DNA of 14,764 bases. Source: Bacteroidales bacterium UBA1800. GTDB lineage: Bacteria > Bacteroidota > Bacteroidia > Bacteroidales > VadinHA17. The notes under the pieces were generated by a model. That model made no database searches, had not been told where the DNA came from, and saw only the letters and a program-made list of their open reading frames with translations. This document shows, piece after piece, positions 1 to 6,901 of this stretch. The stretch is taken from assembly GCA_002319915.1 (NCBI GenBank), contig DCFQ01000088.1, positions 1 to 14,764 on the forward strand, read 5' to 3'. Position 1 is the stretch's first letter, and each line of letters opens with the position of its first letter. The translations under genes and the position numbers were made by a program.

Positions 1-116
1 TAGGGCTTTTTTGTTTTAAGAACTTACACAGAGTGACAACGAGCCAATCCGTGAAACCCTGAATCCTCTAAAAAAAATCACTATCTTTAACCCGACCAAA
101 CCAGATCGGTTCCGAC

Positions 117-1925
117 ATGAGACTTCTTCCTTTCAACCATTCAAACGAAACTTCAAAATCTTACATCCCCGAAGGAACGATTGTCGAGGAAACGCTGCTC
201 CAGATTCTCAAGTATAAGAAACTTAACAAAGTATACTGCAGCAACTGCGAAAAGGATCCGGTAGTGCTCATTAATTCCCTTCTCGACGAACTGGACCTGA
301 AATATGAGATCCCTGAGGAAGACCTCAGGAACATACCTGATTCGGGTGGCTTTATCACGGTTTCAAACCACCCTTACAGGGGTATAGATTCTATATTGCT
401 TCTGAAAATCATCCTTGAGAAAAGAAAGGATTTCAAAATAATGGCAAGCGAAAGCCTTCAGAGAATAGAACCTCTCAAGGAAATAATAATTCCTGTAGAA
501 AATTCTGAAGGTCCATACAAAAGGAAATCACTGTTCACAGGGGTAAGGGATGGGATTCTGTATGTTCGGAATAATCACTGCCTGGGGCTCTTTCCTGCGG
601 GTGAGGTGACTTCCGAATTCGAGATCTCAAAGTACATGCTGGATTCCGAATGGCAGACAGCGGCACTTAAGTTCATTAAAAATGCGAGGGTCCCGGTAAT
701 ACCCGTCTATTTTCACGGAACAAAGTCAAAGCTTTCATTTATATTAAGGAAGCTGAACCCGCTCACCAGATTTGCAGACCTGCCATCGGAACTGGACAAT
801 AAAAAGAACCGGATCGTAAAAGTCAGGATTGGATCCCCGGTAAGTTTAAAGGAGCAATCTGATTTCAGGGACATTGCAAGGTATGGAAGATACCTGAGAG
901 CAAGGACTTATCTTCTCGGGTCGTCCCTTGAGGCAGGAAATTTCTTTTTGAAGCGCCGATATTCAAAAAAGGCTGAAGTCCAGCCTGTTGCTGATCCGGT
1001 CGCGGCTGATTTGCTTGCGGCGGAGTTCGAATGCCTCCGGGAGAAGTATGAGCTGTTCACCACCGGGAATTATTCAGTTGTCTGCGCCCCGGCTTGGGTG
1101 ATCCCCCGGATATTCAATGAAATCGGAAGGCTGAGGGAATTGACTTTCAGGGAGGTTGGCGAAGGGACGAATAAAAGCCTGGATATCGATGAATATGACC
1201 TCTATTATCACCATTTGTTTATCTGGGATATGGATGATAAAAGGATCGTAGGGGCATACCGGATAGGAAAGGGTTTCGATATCAGCAGTATTTACGGATT
1301 GAATGGGTTTTATATAAACTCCCTCTTCAGGATAAGCAGGAAATTCCTTCCCGTCATGCGGGAATCTCTGGAACTTGGGAGATCGTTCATTGTCAAGGAT
1401 TACCAGCGAAAAGCGATACCACTCTTTCTCCTCTGGAAGGGCATAATGATCTTCCTTCTGCGCAACCCCGAGTACAGGTACCTCATCGGACCGGTAAGCA
1501 TGAGCAATGAATTCTCAAGATTCTCAAAAAGCCTAATTGTCGAATTCATCTCAACTTATTTTTTCGACAAGGAGAAGGCCAGGTATATTACACCCAAGAG
1601 GGAGTTCCTGGTGAAACCTGATAAGCTGATCGATCGGGAGATTTTTATTGATGCGGCAGAGGCTGACATCAATAAAATTGAAAAGATCATAATGAATATT
1701 GAGCCCGGCTACAGGATGCCGATACTCCTGAAGAAATACCTCGAGATCAACGGTAAAATAATAGGATTCAACATAGATCCGAAATTCAATGATTGTCTCG
1801 ACGGCTTAATAATACTGGATGTATACAATACGCCCCCGGGTTTTGTCCAGGGGCTCTCCAGGGAAATGAAAGATGAATCAGTGATCGAGCGATTCAGGCT
1901 GAACCAGGACAGGATCAAGTTCTGA
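117..1925 (+). CDS. Bifunctional O-/N-acyltransferase, OlsF-like (aminolipid synthesis)
   Basis: Predicted to make phosphorus-free aminolipids (ornithine or glycine lipids) by N-acylating an amino acid with a 3-hydroxy fatty acid and then O-acylating that hydroxyl. Two domains are visible in 602 residues. Residues about 70-280 are a lysophospholipid-acyltransferase-like domain with NHPYRGID (H85, D91) and FPAGE (159-163), the usual catalytic and substrate motifs. Residues about 300-602 resemble the GNAT-like N-acyltransferase OlsB/GlsB, including ELGRSFIVKDYQ (419-430). This order matches the fused enzyme OlsF known from Serratia and Flavobacterium; Bacteroides species encode the halves (glsB, glsA) separately. 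The headgroup amino acid cannot be read from sequence. The ATG at 117 has no clear Shine-Dalgarno, as is common in this phylum. The 116 bases upstream hold no gene and only a weak -7-like TATCTTTA at 82-89. Family is clear; exact lipid product is inference. Confidence 0.85.
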   Translation: MRLLPFNHSNETSKSYIPEGTIVEETLLQILKYKKLNKVYCSNCEKDPVVLINSLLDELDLKYEIPEEDLRNIPDSGGFITVSNHPYRGIDSILLLKIILEKRKDFKIMASESLQRIEPLKEIIIPVENSEGPYKRKSLFTGVRDGILYVRNNHCLGLFPAGEVTSEFEISKYMLDSEWQTAALKFIKNARVPVIPVYFHGTKSKLSFILRKLNPLTRFADLPSELDNKKNRIVKVRIGSPVSLKEQSDFRDIARYGRYLRARTYLLGSSLEAGNFFLKRRYSKKAEVQPVADPVAADLLAAEFECLREKYELFTTGNYSVVCAPAWVIPRIFNEIGRLRELTFREVGEGTNKSLDIDEYDLYYHHLFIWDMDDKRIVGAYRIGKGFDISSIYGLNGFYINSLFRISRKFLPVMRESLELGRSFIVKDYQRKAIPLFLLWKGIMIFLLRNPEYRYLIGPVSMSNEFSRFSKSLIVEFISTYFFDKEKARYITPKREFLVKPDKLIDREIFIDAAEADINKIEKIIMNIEPGYRMPILLKKYLEINGKIIGFNIDPKFNDCLDGLIILDVYNTPPGFVQGLSREMKDESVIERFRLNQDRIKF

Positions 1926-1941
1926 AACCCCGTATCGTCTG

Positions 1942-4059
1942 CTAATAGAATTTATATCTCTTGTCGACAATATTGGCAGCCTTCTTCAGCGCTTCATATG
2001 CTTCATAGCCTCCCCTCATCTCATACGTTGTAGTCAATCTCGCTTTAAGGGCTTTAAGGTCCTCGCCGGCTGATGTTGTTATATTATTAACATCAAGCAT
2101 GAAAACGCCGTTGTCACCAATAACAGGTCCTTCCAGCACCCCCTGCTTAGATGCCGAGGCAGCTGCAATCAGGGCAGTTTCCGAACCTGCACCGGGGACC
2201 ATATAGGACCTGAAATTTATCTGGGTTGCTTCCAGTACCTTGAGCATATCCTGGCTTGCAATGGCATCGAGTGATTTTCCTGCCTGCTTATCCTTTATGA
2301 AACCTGCGGAAATTATATCTGCTTTCTTCTCTTTTGTAAGGGCGAACCGTATATCATTTACAACATCACGGATCGGTGCGATCCCTTCTTCCTGGACCTT
2401 GGTGCAGTACGCCACAACATACTTGTCACCTACCTGGAATACGGCCTGCTGATTGGCGTCCAGCACGATCTTATCCTTTCCGGTCTGGAATAAGGAGATG
2501 ATCAGGCCTCTGGGATTATCAAGGCCGGGCAGTGATTTTTGCTGTGGTGTGACGTCATTCACAACCTGCTTGTTGAGCTTTTGGTCCGTAACTGCCTTTT
2601 CAAATTTGTCGAAAGTATTATTCGTTCCGGCAAACTGGCTTGCCTGGCTGTAAACGCTCTGATTGGTCATTGAACCGGCATTGATCTTCCTGTCGACAAT
2701 TCCTATCTCATACTTCCTTACAGGCTTCGATTGGTCTGCAATCTTTATTATGTGTACCCCGAAGGTTGTTTCGACAGTCAGCAGGTCTCCTTTCTTGCCC
2801 GTAAAGCATGCATCATTGAACGGGGTAATCATCCTTCCTTCAGGGAACCAGCCAAGATCGCCGCCAAGCTGAGCCGTACCCTTGTCGTCCGAATTTGTCA
2901 TTGCAAGAGTTTCAAAGCTTGTACCTTTCTTTATCAGGGTGGCAAGACTGTCGGCAATGTGTTTTGCCTGATCGAGGGTCCTGGAGGCACCGACCGACAG
3001 GAGAATGTGCTTGGCATGCACTGAATCAGGCCTGTCGGCAACGGCGATAAGCCTTGCAATTTTGAGGGTCCCGTTATCATTGTATGGCCCGAAAACTTCC
3101 TTCAGGTCCTCTTTTCTGGCGAAATCCTTAAGTTCTGCCGGAACTTCATTAAGGGTAACGAAATGGGGAACGAACCTTGTGTCGGCCGACAGATTTATAA
3201 ACTGGACGGGATCCGTGGCGGCTGCAAAGTCAGGTTTATTCTTGTTTATCCAGTCTTCGGCCTGTTTAATGTCCTCATCTGAAGGGGTGACTTCAAATGA
3301 CACGTATTCAATATCCCGCAGGGCATTCCTTTTAAAGCTGTTCTTATGCCTGGTATAGTAGTTCTCCATGTCCCCGGATGTGAACTTCACGAATGAGTCA
3401 GGTACGGAGGAATAATTCTTCATTACAAAGCTGAAGTCGACTGTATTGCTTGTGAGATTCTTTTCAAATTCAGCCTCCTTGCCTGTAACATAGAGCCCCT
3501 TCGCCACAAGGGTGTTGTACTTGCTGCTCATCCTGTCATTGACAATTTCATCCTCAAAGAAAAGCCAGTACTTCTTGGCGGTTTCATCCACCTCCGTCTG
3601 CTTGAGGAAGTTTACCAGGAAGGACTTATTGAACGTTCCGGTCTTCTGATCAGTGAAAAGCTGAAGGACGATAGGGTGCGGATTGTTCCCGAGCACAAGC
3701 TCATCAAGTTCTTCATTGCTCACTCCAACTCCAAGTTTCTTATACTGGTTGTCGAGGATCGTTTCCCTGACCATCTGCTGCCAGACCTGTTCCCTCAATG
3801 ATTCGGTGGCAGCCTCAGTCAGATTGGTATTTCCCGACAATTTATAGATCTCGATAAGGTTCTGAATACGTTTTTCAAAATCCTGGTATGAAATGGATTG
3901 ATCGCCGACCTTGCCGATTTCGTAGTATTTCCTTGCTTTTATTCTCTGACCTCTTCCGTTACCGAAAAAATCACTGACAACAAACAGAAAAAGTGAAAAA
4001 CCAATGATCCCGGCTACGACTATTCCCGCCTTCTCCCTTAAGAATTGAAGTGTTGACAT
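1942..4059 (-). CDS. PpiD/SurA-like peptidyl-prolyl cis-trans isomerase
   Basis: Membrane-anchored periplasmic foldase of 705 residues that should catalyse prolyl isomerisation and chaperone exported and outer-membrane proteins. A short cytoplasmic start is followed by one hydrophobic segment (about 11-30), giving PpiD topology. Residues about 35-250 match a SurA/PpiD N-terminal chaperone region. A single parvulin domain spans about 345-445, with VHAKHILL (H348, H351), the GGDLGWF stretch near 399-405 and FGVHIIKI (H436). The C-terminal 250 residues fit the long Bacteroidota form but show no motif I can name. It converges on the acyltransferase gene with 16 bases between the stop codons, and diverges from glnN across a long spacer. 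The start ATG (complement of 4057-4059) directly precedes the membrane segment. Bacteroidota usually annotate this as a SurA_N/PpiD-family peptidylprolyl isomerase; the ppiD symbol is not certain enough to assign. Confidence 0.93.
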   Translation of the reverse strand: MSTLQFLREKAGIVVAGIIGFSLFLFVVSDFFGNGRGQRIKARKYYEIGKVGDQSISYQDFEKRIQNLIEIYKLSGNTNLTEAATESLREQVWQQMVRETILDNQYKKLGVGVSNEELDELVLGNNPHPIVLQLFTDQKTGTFNKSFLVNFLKQTEVDETAKKYWLFFEDEIVNDRMSSKYNTLVAKGLYVTGKEAEFEKNLTSNTVDFSFVMKNYSSVPDSFVKFTSGDMENYYTRHKNSFKRNALRDIEYVSFEVTPSDEDIKQAEDWINKNKPDFAAATDPVQFINLSADTRFVPHFVTLNEVPAELKDFARKEDLKEVFGPYNDNGTLKIARLIAVADRPDSVHAKHILLSVGASRTLDQAKHIADSLATLIKKGTSFETLAMTNSDDKGTAQLGGDLGWFPEGRMITPFNDACFTGKKGDLLTVETTFGVHIIKIADQSKPVRKYEIGIVDRKINAGSMTNQSVYSQASQFAGTNNTFDKFEKAVTDQKLNKQVVNDVTPQQKSLPGLDNPRGLIISLFQTGKDKIVLDANQQAVFQVGDKYVVAYCTKVQEEGIAPIRDVVNDIRFALTKEKKADIISAGFIKDKQAGKSLDAIASQDMLKVLEATQINFRSYMVPGAGSETALIAAASASKQGVLEGPVIGDNGVFMLDVNNITTSAGEDLKALKARLTTTYEMRGGYEAYEALKKAANIVDKRYKFY

Positions 4060-4111
4060 TTATATAACTTGTTTTGTTTTAAATAGTAATAGGTGTTTTA
4101 TAAACAGGCGA

Positions 4112-4119
4112 CAAATATA
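4112..4119 (-). promoter_or_regulatory. Candidate -7 element for the PpiD-like gene
   Basis: Read on the minus strand, this is TATATTTG, an exact fit to the Bacteroidota -7 consensus TAnnTTTG, 52 bases upstream of the ATG. No good TTTG sits 19-21 bases further upstream, so the -33 half is weak. Promoter assignment is inference from consensus and position. Confidence 0.4.
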
Positions 4120-4134
4120 ACAAATAACTTCATT

Positions 4135-4254
4135 ATGAGAAAAGCATGGAAAATTAAAATTTATCCCTTCCTCTGTGGAAACGCCCTTAAACCGGTTTTA
4201 ATGCTCTTCATGTTTTTCCCGGAATTTAACCTGACCAGCCTGCAGGCGGTATAA
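4135..4254 (+). pseudogene. 39-codon ORF resembling a SusC/TonB-receptor leader remnant
   Basis: An ATG-started ORF of 39 codons ends in TAA. It starts MRKAWKIKIYPFLCGNALK and continues into a hydrophobic run ending in LTSLQAV. The layout (basic start, a YPF-type stretch, a lysine, a hydrophobic core, then LQA) is the one seen at the N-termini of many Bacteroidota SusC-like TonB-dependent receptors, which normally continue into a YSQ-type cleavage site. Here the frame stops just at that point, and none of the following frames reads on as a receptor. It could be the decayed 5' end of a lost receptor gene, a small secreted or membrane peptide, or chance. The resemblance is from memory of the family, not a search. 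Confidence 0.3.
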
Positions 4255-4365
4255 AAGTCAGCACACCCTCTGAAAAATATGGGTTGTTGACAAAAAAACA
4301 GTATAAATATCAGATATAATCCCTTAAAAAATAGGGTATATTGAGGAAAAATATATAATTTATGC

Positions 4366-4393
4366 TTGTAATGGTCAATTTTCTTTATATTTG
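4366..4393 (+). promoter_or_regulatory. Candidate glnN promoter
   Basis: TATATTTG at 4386-4393 matches the Bacteroidota -7 consensus exactly, with TTG at 4366-4368 upstream. The 17-base spacer is a little shorter than the usual 19-21. Use of this promoter would give a 5' leader of about 155 bases before the glnN ATG. Confidence 0.5.
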
Positions 4394-4555
4394 CAGCGGG
4401 ACAATCTGAATCTGGCAGTTGAATTTTAACAAAACAGGGGGGTGGGGCGGTTATTAAATTTTATTAGATTGTTCATCAAATAATTAAGTTGGACGAATTC
4501 CATCGATAAAAGATACCTATAATTGTCAATTGTTGTGAACCTAACATATAATATA

Positions 4556-6745
4556 ATGGCGATATTGAGATTTAAAGCATTGGTAGAGGTAACCCGCAGG
4601 GAACCAATCAAAACGGAGGCTCCGTCAAAAAACGTTTCCGATTATTTCGGGCTTAACGTTTTCGATCTGCACAAAATGGAACATTACCTGTCAAAGGAAG
4701 CGTTCAATGTTGTCAGGAAGGCCATCGACGAAGGCAAATCACTGACCAGGCAGGAAGCGAACCAGGTTGCTATCGGACTCAAAGCGTGGGCACTTGAAAG
4801 AGGAGCGACGCATTTTACCCACTGGTTTCACCCGCTGACTGACGGCACTGCAGAAAAACATGACGGCTTTATTGAGATGGGTGATAAGGGCCATGTTGTA
4901 GAAAGCTTCTCCGGTGAAGTCCTGGTTCAATCTGAACCCGACGCGTCGAGTTTTCCCAGCGGGGGTATAAGGAACACATTTGAAGCCAGGGGCTATACCG
5001 CATGGGACGTCTCTTCTCCTGTCTTCATAGTTGGCACAACACTTTGTATACCGACGATATTTGTCTCCTACACGGGTGAAGCCCTCGATTACAAGGCACC
5101 GCTGCTCAAGGCATTGTCGAAGCTTGACAAGGCGGCCGTTGATGTTTGCCAGTATTTCGATAAGGATGTAACGAAGGTGATTGCGACACTCGGATGCGAG
5201 CAGGAATATTTCCTGGTCGACGAGGCTCTCTATTATGCCAGGCCCGACCTTGTCCTGGCCGAAAGGACTCTCATGGGTCACCAGTCGGCAAAAGATCAGC
5301 AGTTGTCGGATCATTATTTCGGATCGATCCCCGAAAGGGTGATGTGTTTCATCGAGGATTTCGAATGTGAAGCATACAAGCTTGGGATTCCCGTTAAGAC
5401 GCGTCATAACGAGGTTGCTCCCAACCAGTTTGAATGTGCCCCGATCCATGAGGAAGTAAATCTCGCAGTAGATCACAACCAGTTGCTTATGGATGTGATG
5501 AAACGGATTGCCAGGCGCCATAACTTCAGGGTGCTTTTCCATGAAAAGCCGTTTGCGGGTATAAACGGATCCGGTAAGCATAATAACTGGTCGATGGCTA
5601 CCAATACAGGGGTCAACCTCCTTTCGCCCGGGAAGAATCCAAAATCAAACCTGCAGTTCCTGACATTCCTCGTGAATGTGATAAAGGCTGTGCACGACAG
5701 CAACGAGCTGATCCGCGCTTCGGTCATGAATGAATCCAACTCATACCGGCTTGGAGGCCATGAAGCTCCGCCGGCAATCATCTCGGTATTCCTGGGCACC
5801 TACCTTTCGAAAATGCTCGACGATGTCGTCCGGAAGGTAACTGAAGCGAAAATGACGCCAGCCCAGAAGACCGAGCTCAAGCTTGGCATCGGGAAGATCC
5901 CTGAGATCCTGCTCGACAATACCGACAGGAACAGGACCTCTCCGTTCGCCTTTACCGGCAACAGGTTTGAGTTCAGGGCCGTAGGATCATCAGCCAACTG
6001 CGGGGGCTCGATGATTGTTCTCAATGCCGCCGTGGCTCACCAGCTCGAGAAATTCAAAAAGGAGGTTGACAAAATTATTGCCAGGGGCCGGAATAAGGAT
6101 GAAGCAATTTTCCAGGTCATCAAGAAATATATCCTCGAATCAAAGAATGTCCTCTTTGAGGGTGACAACTACAGCAAGGAGTGGCATGCGGAAGCCGAAA
6201 AAAGGAAGCTCTGCAACATTGCCGGTGTTCCTGAGTCGCTTAAATGCTACCTGACCCCTGAATCAAAAGAGGTGCTTATCGCTTCCGGGATTTTCAGTGA
6301 AAAAGAGCTGGAGGGGCGGATGGAGGTGGAATTTGAAAAATTCACCAAGAAAGTGCAGATCGAAGCCAGGGTCCTGGGCGATCTTGCAATAAATCATATC
6401 GTTCCCACAGGAATTAATTATATGACCTCCCTGCTTGAGAATGTCAAGGCTATCAAGGAAGTGTTCGGGGAAAAGGATTTCGAACGGCTGGCAGGCGCAA
6501 GGAAAGAGCTTATAATTACAATTTCAGATCATATTTCGATGATCAAGAAGCTCGTCAATGATATGATCGAAGCCAGGAAGAAGGCAAATGTCATCGAGAA
6601 TTCATTTGATAAGGCGATCGTGTACGAAAAGGATGTCAAACCTTATCTTGATGAGATCCGTAATCATATCGACAAGCTCGAGCTGATTGCTGACAACGAA
6701 ATATGGCCGCTGCCTAAATACAGGGAACTCCTGTTCACAAGATAA
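4556..6745 (+). CDS. glnN: Glutamine synthetase type III (GlnN)
   Basis: Condenses glutamate and ammonia to glutamine using ATP: the main ammonium-assimilation step, in the cytoplasm. From the ATG at 4556 the protein is 729 residues, the length I recall for the Bacteroides GSIII and far above the roughly 470 of GSI. An upstream in-frame TTG at 4523 adds 11 residues that do not fit the family, so I reject it. Visible motifs are the metal/glutamate site CEQEYF (214-219), NEVAPNQFECAPIHEE (285-300), the ATP-site segment FAGINGSGKHNNWS (333-346), and RNRTSPFAFTGNRFEFRAVG (458-477). The 39-codon leader-like ORF and a long intergenic region precede it; a hairpin follows. No other nitrogen genes (amtB, glnB, gltB) lie in the window, so its regulation can only be guessed from the long leader. 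Confidence 0.97.
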   Translation: MAILRFKALVEVTRREPIKTEAPSKNVSDYFGLNVFDLHKMEHYLSKEAFNVVRKAIDEGKSLTRQEANQVAIGLKAWALERGATHFTHWFHPLTDGTAEKHDGFIEMGDKGHVVESFSGEVLVQSEPDASSFPSGGIRNTFEARGYTAWDVSSPVFIVGTTLCIPTIFVSYTGEALDYKAPLLKALSKLDKAAVDVCQYFDKDVTKVIATLGCEQEYFLVDEALYYARPDLVLAERTLMGHQSAKDQQLSDHYFGSIPERVMCFIEDFECEAYKLGIPVKTRHNEVAPNQFECAPIHEEVNLAVDHNQLLMDVMKRIARRHNFRVLFHEKPFAGINGSGKHNNWSMATNTGVNLLSPGKNPKSNLQFLTFLVNVIKAVHDSNELIRASVMNESNSYRLGGHEAPPAIISVFLGTYLSKMLDDVVRKVTEAKMTPAQKTELKLGIGKIPEILLDNTDRNRTSPFAFTGNRFEFRAVGSSANCGGSMIVLNAAVAHQLEKFKKEVDKIIARGRNKDEAIFQVIKKYILESKNVLFEGDNYSKEWHAEAEKRKLCNIAGVPESLKCYLTPESKEVLIASGIFSEKELEGRMEVEFEKFTKKVQIEARVLGDLAINHIVPTGINYMTSLLENVKAIKEVFGEKDFERLAGARKELIITISDHISMIKKLVNDMIEARKKANVIENSFDKAIVYEKDVKPYLDEIRNHIDKLELIADNEIWPLPKYRELLFTR

Positions 6746-6778
6746 TCCGGGTCAGATTAAAGCGGGTTTTAGGCTTTG

Positions 6779-6804
6779 GGGGACATCTGAAATATGGTGT
6801 CCCC
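6779..6804 (+). terminator. Hairpin downstream of glnN
   Basis: GGGGACA (6779-6785) pairs perfectly with TGTCCCC (6798-6804) across a 12-base loop, 34 bases after the glnN stop. The following TTCTTGTTG is only moderately U-rich, so termination is plausible but not textbook. Confidence 0.6.
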
Positions 6805-6848
6805 TTCTTGTTGTAATAATTAGTCCGATCAGCCGTTAAATAAAAAAA

Positions 6849-6899
6849 TTGGTGTCGTTCCCATTTATTTTTTTACCTTTATTACAAATTGAGGAGGAG
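6849..6899 (+). promoter_or_regulatory. Promoter candidate and strong ribosome binding site of the PorE-like gene
   Basis: TTG (6849-6851) and TACCTTTA (6874-6881) lie 22 bases apart, a near match to the Bacteroidota promoter. GAGGAGGAG (6891-6899) is a strong Shine-Dalgarno just before the ATG at 6902 and stands out because most genes here lack one. It fixes the start codon well. Confidence 0.5.
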
Positions 6900-6901
6900 T
6901 T

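Larger units (their letters stand above)
4060..4555. other. Long divergent intergenic region between the PpiD-like gene and glnN
   Basis: These 496 bases contain no full-length gene. From left to right they hold the minus-strand promoter candidate near 4112; a 39-codon plus-strand ORF at 4135-4254, listed separately, with a 10-base palindrome AAACCGGTTT (4189-4198) inside it; an AT-rich stretch (4260-4380) with a weak CCCT/AGGG hairpin (4321-4324 with 4333-4336); the glnN promoter candidate (4366-4393); and a roughly 155-base glnN leader with a G-rich patch at 4437-4450. A TTGACA (4287-4292) and a TATAAT (4315-4320) occur 22 bases apart, which does not make a normal sigma-70 promoter. Confidence 0.7.

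Noticed and set aside
4287..4320. TTGACA and TATAAT resembling a sigma-70 promoter
   Set aside because: The spacing is 22 bases instead of about 17, and Bacteroidota use a different consensus.
4523..4555. TTG start extending glnN by 11 residues
   Set aside because: The ATG at 4556 gives the usual family length and N-terminus; the extension reads as leader sequence.
4739..5581. 280-codon open frame on the minus strand
   Set aside because: Lies wholly inside glnN, whose motifs are unmistakable; the antisense product has no recognisable domain and is a codon-bias shadow.
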